Shown here piece after piece: positions 44,604 to 53,103 of a stretch of 64,000 nucleotides of DNA. A program made the position numbers and the translations under genes. Position 1 is the stretch's first letter, and each line of letters starts with the position of its first letter. The notes under the pieces were generated by a model. That model saw only the letters and a program-made list of their open reading frames with translations, was not told the origin of the DNA and did no database searches. The stretch comes from CAYVHB01 sp964450865 (GTDB taxonomy: Bacteria; Bacillota; Clostridia; Saccharofermentanales; UBA5734): positions 1 to 64,000 of the forward strand of contig CAYVHB010000012.1 in the NCBI GenBank assembly GCA_964450865.1, in the 5' to 3' direction.

Positions 44604-44776
44604 GTTCAGGCGATCCGGATACAGCTGCTGCCGGGCCGGAAAGTTGCCGGGCCCGGCGAGGCGCCAATCCAGCCATGTCAGCAGCGGCGTCAACTGGTAT
44701 TTTGTCTGCAGCCGGACCGGCCATACTGGCCGGCCTGGCTGAGCCTGGCTCAGCGATAGAGACAGGAACAAAGCCA

Positions 44777-45610
44777 ATGACAGATGGTCAGGCAGAGACG
44801 AGGTCATTGGCCAGGCCAGGGCCAGATTGGCCGCCTGATCCGGCATCGTTTTATGTCCGTCAGATTGTTCTGCCGGAAATTGGCCAGGCCGGTCAGCAGC
44901 GGCTGCGTGCAGCCAGTGTCCTTGTCATTGGCGCCGGTGGCCTCGGCTCGCCTTTATTGCTGAACCTGGCCGGAGCGGGCATCGGCCGGATCGGTGTCGT
45001 AGATGATGATATTGTATCGGCCAGCAATCTCAATCGCCAGTTTCTGTATACAGTCGCCGATATTGGCCAGGCAAAAGCCGTACTGGCCGGCCAGCGGTTG
45101 CAAGCTTACCATCCGGATCTGGCTATTGAAACTTTTCCGGACCGCCTGAAGCCCGATCTGGCCCGCAGTTTGTTTCCCCGTTATGATCTCATCGTTGCGG
45201 CTGTTGACACGCAGGCGACCCGCCGCCTGATCAATCATGTCTGCTGTGAACTGGGAAAGCCTTTTGTTGACGGGGGTATTCGCGGTTTTTCCGGTTATGT
45301 GACGCTGGTTGAGCCGGGGCAGACCCCTTGCTATGACTGCCTGTTTGGCCTAGGCGATCTGCCCTGGGATACGCCGCCACTGGCAGGGCGCAGCCAGCCC
45401 GGTGCGCTGGGTGCCACGGCCAGCGTGATCGCTTCGCAGGAAGCCATGCTGGCCATTGTATACTTGCTGGGGCATGGTAATCCGCTGGCTGCGACGTTGC
45501 TTTATTACGATGGCCTGGCCATGGACTGCCGGCGTGTCACTGTCGAACGGACGTCCGGTTGCCAGGCTTGCAGCGGGCTGTTTCGCCAGCAGGGAGTGTC
45601 ATATATCTGA
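44777..45610 (+). CDS. MoeB/ThiF/HesA-type sulfur-carrier adenylyltransferase
   Basis: A 277-residue E1-like enzyme. The nucleotide-binding VLVIGAGGLGSPLLLNLAGA, the arginine/NRQF segment SASNLNRQFLY and two CxxC zinc pairs (CYDC and CQAC) are present. It would adenylate the C-terminus of a MoaD-like carrier, here encoded 114 bp downstream, for cofactor dithiolene synthesis. The start is uncertain: an ATG at 44600 overlaps the AOR stop (ATGA) and would add 59 low-complexity residues; ATG 44777, after CAGGAACAA, matches where family similarity begins. Confidence 0.85.
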   Translation: MTDGQAETRSLARPGPDWPPDPASFYVRQIVLPEIGQAGQQRLRAASVLVIGAGGLGSPLLLNLAGAGIGRIGVVDDDIVSASNLNRQFLYTVADIGQAKAVLAGQRLQAYHPDLAIETFPDRLKPDLARSLFPRYDLIVAAVDTQATRRLINHVCCELGKPFVDGGIRGFSGYVTLVEPGQTPCYDCLFGLGDLPWDTPPLAGRSQPGALGATASVIASQEAMLAIVYLLGHGNPLAATLLYYDGLAMDCRRVTVERTSGCQACSGLFRQQGVSYI

Positions 45611-45611
45611 A

Positions 45612-45640
45612 ATGGCCCGGAGCGGCACGAGCCGGGCCAT
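45612..45640 (+). terminator. Hairpin after the MoeB-like gene
   Basis: ATGGCCCGG at 45612-45620 pairs with CCGGGCCAT at 45632-45640, 11-nt loop, no U-tract. It could be an attenuator or mRNA-stabilising hairpin between the MoeB-like and MoaD-like genes. Confidence 0.45.
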
Positions 45641-45686
45641 CATCTGCATCAGTACGGACCGGCATCAGCATAAACATGCTTAAGCG

Positions 45687-45714
45687 CGTGAAAGATAATC
45701 CGTGAAAGATAATC
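45687..45714 (+). repeat. Perfect 14-bp tandem repeat before moaD
   Basis: CGTGAAAGATAATC is repeated head-to-tail immediately upstream of the MoaD-like gene's ribosome binding site. Confidence 0.85.
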
Positions 45715-45724
45715 GAGGTATGCC

Positions 45725-46000
45725 ATGAAGATTCAGTATTTTGCCCAGTTTCGTGACCTGACCGGCTGCGGTGAGCAGACATTGGCCAGTCCGCCGGATG
45801 TCCGTCAGCTGATCTCATATCTGGGGGCTCAATATGGTGAGCCGATGCGCCGGCTCTTGTTTGACGAATCCGGGGCCGGCATTCATCCGGATGTTTTCTT
45901 TCTGGTAAATGGCCGGCATTTGCGTCAGCTGAACGGCCTGGAAACAGTCCTGCATGATGCTGATACGGTATCGATCCTGACCATCACTGAAGCCGGCTGA
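45725..46000 (+). CDS. MoaD-like sulfur carrier ending in Ala-Gly
   Basis: A 91-residue ubiquitin-fold protein (KIQYFAQFRDLTGC at the start, VFFLVNGRHLRQLNG in the middle). MoaD proteins end in Gly-Gly, which is adenylated and thiocarboxylated; this one ends EAG, so the penultimate Gly is Ala. That may weaken or change activation by the MoeB-like partner. It belongs to the AOR cluster by position. GAGGT precedes the ATG at 45725. Confidence 0.82.
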   Translation: MKIQYFAQFRDLTGCGEQTLASPPDVRQLISYLGAQYGEPMRRLLFDESGAGIHPDVFFLVNGRHLRQLNGLETVLHDADTVSILTITEAG

Positions 46001-46058
46001 CAGGAAGCCGGCCATCACGGAGTGAACGGGTTGATTGCCGTCAGACCAGCATTCAGCA

Positions 46059-46106
46059 AGCCGGCTGCCTGTCTTTCATTTAAAACCGGCTGGCAGCCGG
46101 CTTTTT
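46059..46106. terminator. Terminator between convergent moaD-like and MOSC genes
   Basis: A perfect 11-bp stem AGCCGGCTGCC at 46059-46069 with 46092-46102, 22-nt loop, followed by TTTTT. Confidence 0.8.
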
Positions 46107-46130
46107 ACCGAAAACCATTTTATTCAAATG

Positions 46131-46580
46131 TCAGTTATTTTCATTGACGACGATCACCTCGATCCGGTCACCCGGACGAATGGTTCCGCCTTCGAGTACG
46201 CGGGCGAAAATTCCTTCCCGCGGCATGACACAATCGCCGACCTGATGGTAAATGGCGCAGTGGCGGTGGCATTCCTTGCCGATCTGGGTGACTTCGAACA
46301 GGCAGGGGCCGATGCGAAACTGGCTGCCAACCGGCAGTTCGTAGAGTGTTATGCCTTCGGTTGTGATGTTCTCGGCAAACTTGCCGGTACAAAGCCCTTC
46401 AATACCCAGCTGCTCGATTTTCCGGATGCTTTCGAGCCCCAGCAGGGAAACCTGGCGATGCCAATTGCCACCGTGGGCATCTCCTTCAAGGCCAAAACCG
46501 ACAATGAAATGGCCCTCCGGAATTGTTTCCTTGGGAACACCTTTGCGGATGCTGCGATTAATGGCAATAACTTGAGCCAT
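46131..46580 (-). CDS. MOSC domain protein
   Basis: A 149-residue single MOSC domain. GFGLEGDAHGG, EGLCTGKFAENITTEGI and the conserved Cys in IGKECHRHC are visible. MOSC domains bind pterin cofactors or carry their sulfur; stand-alone ones next to moaC/moaA are common. It is the last gene of the minus-strand run and may act in loading or inserting the cofactor. Confidence 0.88.
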   Translation of the reverse strand: MAQVIAINRSIRKGVPKETIPEGHFIVGFGLEGDAHGGNWHRQVSLLGLESIRKIEQLGIEGLCTGKFAENITTEGITLYELPVGSQFRIGPCLFEVTQIGKECHRHCAIYHQVGDCVMPREGIFARVLEGGTIRPGDRIEVIVVNENN

Positions 46581-46666
46581 GGCTGCTTTCCTTTCATCCT
46601 GTAGACGGCCGATCCGGTCGTAACAATCGATCCGATCCTGATATGCGTCCAGATCCTGGCAGGTTA

Positions 46667-47149
46667 TCAGATCCGCTGGTAATGTCCGGAGCGGCCACCA
46701 CTTTTTTCCAGCAGTTCGATCCGCTCGATGATCATGGATCGGTCGACGGCCTTGGCCATGTCATAGAGGGTCAGCGCGGCAACAGATACGGCAGTCAGTG
46801 CTTCCATCTCGACGCCTGTGCGCCAGACAGTCCGGACCGTTGCCTCGATCCGCAGCAGATCCGGTTCCTGGGGCCAGATCTTGACCTCCACACCGTCGAT
46901 TGGCAGTGGATGGCATAATGGGATCAGGTCTGCCGTTTTCTTGGCAGCCATGATGCCGGCCAGGCGGGCTGTAGCCAGCACATCACCTTTCGGCAGGACA
47001 CCTTTCATGATCATCTGCAACGTCGCCGGTTCCAGCCGCAGGCGGGCGCCGGCCCGGGCGATGCGCAAGGTATCAGGCTTGGCGGCAATATCAACCATAT
47101 GGGCTTCGCCTGACTCGTTCAGATGCGTCAATTCGATGTGCTCGGACAT
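46667..47149 (-). CDS. moaC: Cyclic pyranopterin monophosphate synthase MoaC
   Basis: A 160-residue MoaC. KKTADLIPLCHPLPIDGVEV and MEALTAVSVAALTLYDMAKAVD cover the active-site His, Glu and Asp; KSGGRSGHY ends the family core. It completes cyclic pyranopterin synthesis from the MoaA product. The ATG at 47149 has AGGAGG upstream; a longer frame to 47218 has no such support. It follows moaA by 146 bp. Confidence 0.93.
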   Translation of the reverse strand: MSEHIELTHLNESGEAHMVDIAAKPDTLRIARAGARLRLEPATLQMIMKGVLPKGDVLATARLAGIMAAKKTADLIPLCHPLPIDGVEVKIWPQEPDLLRIEATVRTVWRTGVEMEALTAVSVAALTLYDMAKAVDRSMIIERIELLEKSGGRSGHYQRI

Positions 47150-47295
47150 ATGATTCCTCCTGGCCGGTGCAATTACCGCATGATCTGTTTTTATGTACCT
47201 AATATTTGCCTGAACCATAGCGTTTATTTACTGAGCCGGTCACCCGGCGGAGACGGTGGCGTTTTTCCTCCAGCTGGCAATGGGACCGGACTGAC

Positions 47296-48264
47296 TCAAC
47301 CGCCGGTCTGGTCCATGCTGCGTTGTGGCTGAAAGGATGAGCTGAACTGATGACCTTCCGGTTTGGCCCATATTGTATCATGAATCAGCTGCAGCAGCAC
47401 TTGCGGGTCACTGTTAGCCAGGGCTGGCCGGAGGTCCACTTCACCGAGATCACCCAGGCAGGGCTTGAGCCGGCCGTCGGAGGTGATCCGGATCCGGTTG
47501 CAGTCCTGGCAGAAACGATGGGAGATCGGCCGGATAAAGCCAACTGTACCCAGATAGCCAGGTAAGCGGAAATCCTCAGATGGTTGCCCGGGATAGGCCG
47601 GGGGCATGCGCTGCAACTGCGGATAGCGGGCCAGGATTTCTGTGCCGGTTACCAGGCGGTCCGGGTCGCGGCCGATATCATTCATGGGCATCAGCTCAAT
47701 GAAACGCACCGTCAGCGGCCGGTCACGGGTTAAGCTGATCAGGTCGTCAATTTCATCGTCATTCATGCCCCGGACGAGGACGGTATTGAGCTTGACCGGG
47801 GTCAGGCCTGCGGCCAGGCAGGCATCGATCCCGGCCAGGACCGGATCGAGCCGGCCCCCGCCGGTGATCTGCTGATAGCGACCGGCCTGCAGGGAATCCA
47901 GTGAAATATTGATCCGCATCAGGCCAGCCGCCTTGAGTGCCGCGGCCCGTTCGGCCAGACCCTGGCCATTGGTTGTCAGCGACAGGTCGGTCACAGCCGG
48001 TTCATCGCGGATCGCAGCGATAATCGCCTCCAGGTCGGGCCGCATCAGCGGTTCACCACCCGTCAGGCGGATCTTGCTGATCCCCAGGGCCGTCACCGCG
48101 GTTACAATCTGGCGGATCTGGGCGACGGTCAGGAGCATCGGATCCTGGCCGGGTCCCTGCCCGCCCGGACAATGCCCCGGCCGGCAATAAAAGCAGTTCA
48201 GATTGCAGCGCTGGGTCACGGATAATCGCAGATAGGTGATTTCTCTGTTTCGATGGTCAAGCAT
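47296..48264 (-). CDS. moaA: GTP 3',8-cyclase MoaA
   Basis: A 322-residue radical SAM enzyme. The SAM cluster motif is C20-NLN-C24-FY-C27, the second cluster region is FCQDCNRIRITSDGRLKPCL, and the protein ends in Gly-Gly as active MoaA does. It converts GTP to 3',8-cyclo-dihydro-GTP. The start ATG at 48264 overlaps the end of the upstream MoeA fusion gene by 8 nt; the longer open frame merely overlaps that gene. Confidence 0.94.
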   Translation of the reverse strand: MLDHRNREITYLRLSVTQRCNLNCFYCRPGHCPGGQGPGQDPMLLTVAQIRQIVTAVTALGISKIRLTGGEPLMRPDLEAIIAAIRDEPAVTDLSLTTNGQGLAERAAALKAAGLMRINISLDSLQAGRYQQITGGGRLDPVLAGIDACLAAGLTPVKLNTVLVRGMNDDEIDDLISLTRDRPLTVRFIELMPMNDIGRDPDRLVTGTEILARYPQLQRMPPAYPGQPSEDFRLPGYLGTVGFIRPISHRFCQDCNRIRITSDGRLKPCLGDLGEVDLRPALANSDPQVLLQLIHDTIWAKPEGHQFSSSFQPQRSMDQTGG

Positions 48265-50272
48265 GGGGCGGTACCGCGCTGGCCTGGCCCATGTCAGCCT
48301 GACCCTTGCTGTCAGTGTGAACCGTGTCAGATGGCATACCGCTGGCCGGACCTGCCTGGCCGGCAGCCGGCCAGATGACACGGCCCGGTGTAACCAGCCG
48401 ATAACCACCCAGCTGCTCCAGTCGCTGGCTGAACGCCGGCGATTGCAGGATTTTTAAAAACCGCTGCACTGCCGGGGTATCCCAGGCACTGGCCAGGATC
48501 AGGAAGTCATATTGCTCCTCGCCAGCCGGCAAGAAATCAAGGCCGAATATCCGGGCTGCGGCGAGAATCCCCAGACCCGCGTCGGCACTGCCGCTGGCGA
48601 TCTGGGCCGCTACGGCTGTATGGGTCAGTTCCTCGCGGGTGTAACCATTGATCCGGGCTGGTACCAGGCCATCCTGGTGCAGCAGGTAATCGAGCAGCAG
48701 GCGGGTCCCTGCACCATTCTGGCGGTTCACATAGCGCAAGTCGCGCACCGCAATGTCAGCAAGCCCGGCAATGCCCAGCGGATTGCCCGCTGCCACCAGC
48801 AGACCCTGCTGACGCCGGACTCCTTCGACCAGGATCACGCCACCGCGCGGGAAGTAACGCTCAACAAAGGGCACATTGTATTGGCCGCTGTCTGCGTCCA
48901 GCAGATGGATACCCGCCAGATGGGCCTCGCCGCGCCTGATAGCCATGATGCCACCGAGGCTGCCGGCATGGCTGGAGCTGACAGTAGCCTGGCGACCGAA
49001 TTGCCGATGAAACAGATCGGCGCACTCATCGAGCAGGGGGTCATGGCTGCCGATGATGCAAAGCGCCTGTTCGATCAGGGCCAGTGGCCGAAGCAGGCGG
49101 ATTGTCACCTTCGATCCTGCCTCCAGGCCCTCGCTGTCCCGGGCGATAACCAGGATCCCGTCCGCCTTGACATAGCTGGTGACCAGGCCGGCGCCGCGTT
49201 CCAGCGGACTGGCGACCAGCTGGCCGCCAACCTGGCCGAGGCGAACCCGGATGTATTCCTGGTACTTCAGTGATGAAACGATCCGCCGGGTCAATGTGGC
49301 GATGACCTGGGGCTGCTCGGGTATATCCAGCGCAAACAGCTGCTGCAGGACCGGCCGGACGATCTCTTCCAGCACGATCAGGCCGGATACGGCATAGCCG
49401 GGCAGGCCGATTACCGCAACCGGGCCGCAATGGCCGAGAATGGCCGGTTTGCCGGGACGGATTGCCAGTCCGTGGTGGGTAACCTGGCCCAGGCTGGCCA
49501 CCACAGTTGTTGTATAATCGTCACGTCCGGCTGACGAACCGGCCAGGATGCAGACAAGATCATGATCAGCACAAGCTGCGGCCAGCGCGGTCTGCAGCTG
49601 TTGCGGGTCATCGGGCACGATTGCGCCGATCGTAACCGCGGCGCCCCAGCTTTGCAGCAGGCTGGCAAATATTGTTGAATTGAAGTCGGGTATTTCCCCG
49701 GGCCGGGGTGGCTGATCGGCTGGAACGATTTCATCACCGGTCGGAATCAAGGCGACACGCGGCCGGCCAACGACGGTGACCGCCTGGATGCCGCCGGCCA
49801 GCAGCGCGCCCAGGGCGGCGGGGGTCAGCTGCGTGCCACCGGGCAGCAGCATATCACCGGCACAAAAATCCTCACCGATCTGCCGGATGTGCTGCCACGG
49901 TGTCGCTGGCGCCAGCAGGCGGGCCCGCTGGCCAAGCCAGATGACATCCTCGATCATGACAACGGCATCCATGCCGGCCGGCAATGCTTCGCCCGTGTCA
50001 ACAACCGCAAAATCGGCCGGATTGAGATCGACCGGGCTCGTTTCGCTGGCGCCAAAGGTCAGGCCGGCCCGCAGGGCAATCCCGTCCATGGCGCAAGCCA
50101 GGTAGTGCGGTACACTGCTGCGGGCATATACGGCCTGCGCGGTCACGCGCCCGGCTGCCAGTGGTACGGCAACGGCTTCCGGCCGCCAGCTGACACCTGC
50201 CTGCCGCAAATGCTCCAGATAGCTGGCCAGCGCGGTAGCCAGCGGGGTATTGGTCAGATATTGATGGGACAT
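48257..50272 (-). CDS. MoeA fused to a periplasmic-binding-protein-like domain
   Basis: A 671-residue fusion. Residues 1 to about 420 are MoeA, the molybdenum or tungsten insertase (AMDGIALRAG, DTGEALPAGMDAVVMIEDV, LIPTGDEIV, IGLPGYAVSGLIVLEE; the usual SGGxS loop reads AGSSAG). Residues about 425-640 are a PBP-like ligand-binding domain (LCIIGSHDPLLDECADLF, GAGTRLLLDYLL), as in other clostridial MoeA fusions. The domain may sense tungstate, molybdate or the cofactor. GGGAGG precedes the ATG. It pairs with the plain MoeA upstream and overlaps moaA. Confidence 0.9.
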   Translation of the reverse strand: MSHQYLTNTPLATALASYLEHLRQAGVSWRPEAVAVPLAAGRVTAQAVYARSSVPHYLACAMDGIALRAGLTFGASETSPVDLNPADFAVVDTGEALPAGMDAVVMIEDVIWLGQRARLLAPATPWQHIRQIGEDFCAGDMLLPGGTQLTPAALGALLAGGIQAVTVVGRPRVALIPTGDEIVPADQPPRPGEIPDFNSTIFASLLQSWGAAVTIGAIVPDDPQQLQTALAAACADHDLVCILAGSSAGRDDYTTTVVASLGQVTHHGLAIRPGKPAILGHCGPVAVIGLPGYAVSGLIVLEEIVRPVLQQLFALDIPEQPQVIATLTRRIVSSLKYQEYIRVRLGQVGGQLVASPLERGAGLVTSYVKADGILVIARDSEGLEAGSKVTIRLLRPLALIEQALCIIGSHDPLLDECADLFHRQFGRQATVSSSHAGSLGGIMAIRRGEAHLAGIHLLDADSGQYNVPFVERYFPRGGVILVEGVRRQQGLLVAAGNPLGIAGLADIAVRDLRYVNRQNGAGTRLLLDYLLHQDGLVPARINGYTREELTHTAVAAQIASGSADAGLGILAAARIFGLDFLPAGEEQYDFLILASAWDTPAVQRFLKILQSPAFSQRLEQLGGYRLVTPGRVIWPAAGQAGPASGMPSDTVHTDSKGQADMGQASAVPPHA

Positions 50273-50365
50273 CGAAAACCTCCCGGTTCAATTCGGCCCA
50301 GGGCCAGTGCGACCGGCCGGGACAAGCTTCAGGCAGCTGGCCGGCACGAGATACTGAACAGATAC

Positions 50366-51583
50366 CTAAAGCAAATACACCGATACCGGCGCACCCTGTG
50401 GCAATCCTTCACAATCGCGGGGAATCCGGATGTAGCCGTCGCTGCGGCTGAGCAGGGTGATCAGGCCGGATTTGGCAAAGACTGGCACGGCCAGCGGTTG
50501 CTCACCGTTCTGCAAAGTGACCAGGACAAACTCCTCACGTCCGTGATTGGAGGGAATCCGGCAGGCAGTCATAGCCTGGACGGTCGGCTTGTACAGCGGC
50601 TGGCTGCCTTGCAGCCAGGCCAGGACAGGCCCGGCCAGCCATTGGGCCATAAACCAGGCGGCGACCGGATGGCCGGGCAGGCCGAGTACCAGCTTGCCGT
50701 TACAGACGCCTGCCATGGTCGGTTTGCCGGGTTTGACGGCGATTCCGTGTAAAATGACCCCCGGCTCACCGAGCGAATTGATAGCCGCGGCTACATAGTC
50801 ACGGGTTCCGACCGAGCTGCCACCGGAAACCAGGACCAGGTCACAGGTTCCGAGTGCCTGTCCGAGCGCCTGCTGCAGGTTTGTCAGGTCATCACGAACA
50901 ATCCCGGAAAAAACGGGCTCGCCACCATGCAGCCGGATGGTTTCAGCCAGGGTATAGCGATTGACATCATAGATCTGGCCGGGCCCCGGCCGGGTATCCA
51001 GTTCAATCAGTTCATCACCGGTGGACAGGATAGCGACCCGCGGTCGCCGGACAACTGGCACGGTTGCCAGGCCCAGGGCCGCGAGCGTGCCCAGGTCTGT
51101 TGCGTTCAGGCGGCGGCCAGCCCTGAATACGGTCGTGCCGGCAGTGACATCATCGCCCTGGCGTGTCAGGTGCGTGCCGGGTGATACGGATTGGCTGACC
51201 TGGCGCAGTCCGTCGCCAAGGTCTTCAACCTGCTCGATCATAACCATGGCATCAGCGCCCGCCGGCAATTCGCCTCCCGTCGGAACATAAGCACATTGTC
51301 CGGGCTGCAGCCTGAATTCAACCGGCCGCCCCATCTGTACCTCTCCCTGATACGCCAGGATAGCCGGAATGGTTTCACTGGCTCCAAACGTATCAGCCGC
51401 CCATACGGCCAGGCCATCGACCTGCGAACGGCAAAACGGCGGTACATCCTCGCTGGCTTTAACCGGAGCAGCCAGAATCCGCCCGCCAGCGCGCTGCAGG
51501 GGCAGCTGTTCACAGTCTGCCAGCGTCCGGATGTGCTGGCGGATCAGGTTCAGGCTTTGCGCGATATCATGGACGAGCAACAT
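50366..51583 (-). CDS. moeA: Molybdopterin molybdenumtransferase MoeA
   Basis: A 405-residue MoeA. SQVDGLAVWA, PTGGELPAGADAMVMIEQVE, ILSTGDELIE, VLVSGGSSVGTRDY and LGLPGHPVAAWFMAQW are all present, including the SGGSS and GHP loops that the fused paralogue has altered. It inserts metal into adenylylated pterin. Two paralogues side by side match organisms that use both tungsten and molybdenum, where each is thought to handle one metal; that is inference here. Confidence 0.92.
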   Translation of the reverse strand: MLLVHDIAQSLNLIRQHIRTLADCEQLPLQRAGGRILAAPVKASEDVPPFCRSQVDGLAVWAADTFGASETIPAILAYQGEVQMGRPVEFRLQPGQCAYVPTGGELPAGADAMVMIEQVEDLGDGLRQVSQSVSPGTHLTRQGDDVTAGTTVFRAGRRLNATDLGTLAALGLATVPVVRRPRVAILSTGDELIELDTRPGPGQIYDVNRYTLAETIRLHGGEPVFSGIVRDDLTNLQQALGQALGTCDLVLVSGGSSVGTRDYVAAAINSLGEPGVILHGIAVKPGKPTMAGVCNGKLVLGLPGHPVAAWFMAQWLAGPVLAWLQGSQPLYKPTVQAMTACRIPSNHGREEFVLVTLQNGEQPLAVPVFAKSGLITLLSRSDGYIRIPRDCEGLPQGAPVSVYLL

Positions 51584-51669
51584 GATAAATATCCCTTTCC
51601 GATTCGATCCGATCCGATCCTATCCCATGCGATTCAGTCAACTCCTGTTCAAGGATTTCCTGGCCAGTA

Positions 51670-52350
51670 TCAGGTGACCGGTACGTCTGGGTGATAACGC
51701 AGAAACAGGTCCAGCTGCGGCTGGCCTGTTTGCGTGGATAAAAAACTGGATGCCCCGCGGAAGAGCAGCTGGCCCTGGTCCAGAAACAATATCTCCCGGG
51801 TCATCAGCCGGGCCAGGCTGATCTGGTGGGTAGCCAGCACGAGCAGGCAGTTCGTCGTGTCCAGGTATTCAATGAGAACGGTTTCCAGACTGGCCAATCC
51901 CTGCAGATCCATGTGGTTGGCTGGTTCATCGAGCAGGATTATCCGCCGCGGAACAACCAGCAGGCGGGCCAGGGCCATCCGCTGACTTTCGCCGCCAGAC
52001 AGGCGATCGCCCCGTTTGCCAGCCAGGGCGGTCAGGCCAAACTGCTCAATCTGCCGGTCAACCCGGGCCTGCACCTCGCTTTTCGACAAATGCAAGTGCT
52101 CCGGAATACCCATGGCGATATTCTGGGCCACACTGACGGCAAAGGCGTACGGCCGCTGGGGCAGGCAGGCAATATCGCCGGCCGGGCGACCTGGGGCCAG
52201 TGTCGCCAGCATCAGGCGCAACAAAGTGGATTTACCGGCGCCGTTGACACCAAGCAGCGCGTAGCGGCCATCCTCCTGAAGCTGTAAAGATGGGATGTTC
52301 AGAACAATACGCTCCTGGTAGCTTTGCTTCAGCGGTCCTAGCTCAATCAT
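51670..52350 (-). CDS. ABC transporter ATPase, tungstate/molybdate-type
   Basis: A 226-residue ATP-binding subunit: Walker A GVNGAGKSTLLRLML, signature LSGGESQRMALARLL, Walker B IILLDEPANHMD, switch ATHQ. Size, short regulatory-domain-free form and position before moeA suggest the TupC subunit of a tungstate importer. No permease (TupB) or binding protein (TupA) gene is in the window, so it is either an orphan or the system is split. Two adjacent ATGs exist; the second (52350) is 5 nt from AGGAG and is preferred. Confidence 0.8.
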   Translation of the reverse strand: MIELGPLKQSYQERIVLNIPSLQLQEDGRYALLGVNGAGKSTLLRLMLATLAPGRPAGDIACLPQRPYAFAVSVAQNIAMGIPEHLHLSKSEVQARVDRQIEQFGLTALAGKRGDRLSGGESQRMALARLLVVPRRIILLDEPANHMDLQGLASLETVLIEYLDTTNCLLVLATHQISLARLMTREILFLDQGQLLFRGASSFLSTQTGQPQLDLFLRYHPDVPVT

Positions 52351-52426
52351 CATGACTCCTGTATGTTTCTGTTACCAGCGAGGCTGGCCTTTTCCTGTCT
52401 GTCTAAAAATTTATGTCGCAGCAGAT

Positions 52427-52466
52427 TTGCCGTGAATGATAATGTGAACCTATAGTATAATATAAT
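52427..52466 (+). promoter_or_regulatory. AT-rich divergent promoter region
   Basis: TATAGTATAATATAATATAA at 52451-52470 contains overlapping TATAAT boxes (52456, 52461); TTGCCG at 52427-52432 gives an 18-nt spacer to TATAGT at 52451. The same AT tract could hold the -10 for the minus-strand operon. Confidence 0.5.
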
Positions 52467-52560
52467 ATAAATCCGTCAGAAAGGTAATCCTTCTGCCCGG
52501 GGCCTGTTAATTGCCCGGGGACGAAGTGTTACCATGGTGCGGCAGCAGGAGGAACGAAAC

Positions 52561-53049
52561 ATGTACCGGATTGCCGTGTTGACAATCAGTGACCGGGGGG
52601 CAGCTGGTTTGCGCGAGGATCAAAGCGGTCCGCTGCTGGTCAGTCAGCTGGCCAGCCTTGGCCAGGTCGTCGAGACCCTGATCATTCCGGATGAGCGCCG
52701 GGAAATCGAAAGTCAGCTGTGCTGGCTGGCTGATGAACAGCAGATTGACCTGATCCTGACCAGCGGTGGCACAGGCCTGGCCCCACGTGACGTGACGCCG
52801 GAGGCCACCCTGGCTGTGATTGATCGCCTGGTACCCGGTATGCCGGAGGCGATGCGTGCCAGCAGTCTGCAGAAGACCAGCCGGGCCATGTTGTCGCGGG
52901 CTGTTGCCGGCATCCGCGGCCGGACTTTGATCGTCAATATGCCGGGCAGCCCGCGGGCGGTCAGTGAGTGCCTGGCTGTCATCCTGCCCGTCCTGCCGCA
53001 TGCCCTGGAAATCCTGACCGGCCAGGGCGGTGAGTGTGCCCGGCCGTGA
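52561..53049 (+). CDS. MogA/MoaB-type molybdopterin adenylyltransferase
   Basis: A 162-residue protein: RIAVLTISDRGAAG at the start, ILTSGGTGLAPRDVTPEAT (the pterin-binding loop) and NMPGSPRAVSECL near the end. It adenylates molybdopterin so that MoeA can insert metal. It is divergent from the minus-strand moe/moa run and separated from it by an AT-rich promoter region. CAGGAGGAAC precedes the ATG at 52561. Confidence 0.9.
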   Translation: MYRIAVLTISDRGAAGLREDQSGPLLVSQLASLGQVVETLIIPDERREIESQLCWLADEQQIDLILTSGGTGLAPRDVTPEATLAVIDRLVPGMPEAMRASSLQKTSRAMLSRAVAGIRGRTLIVNMPGSPRAVSECLAVILPVLPHALEILTGQGGECARP

Positions 53050-53103
53050 AAGCCTGCTCAATCAACGCTAATCACACTATAATATTCCGAATCGAGGAGA
53101 GAC

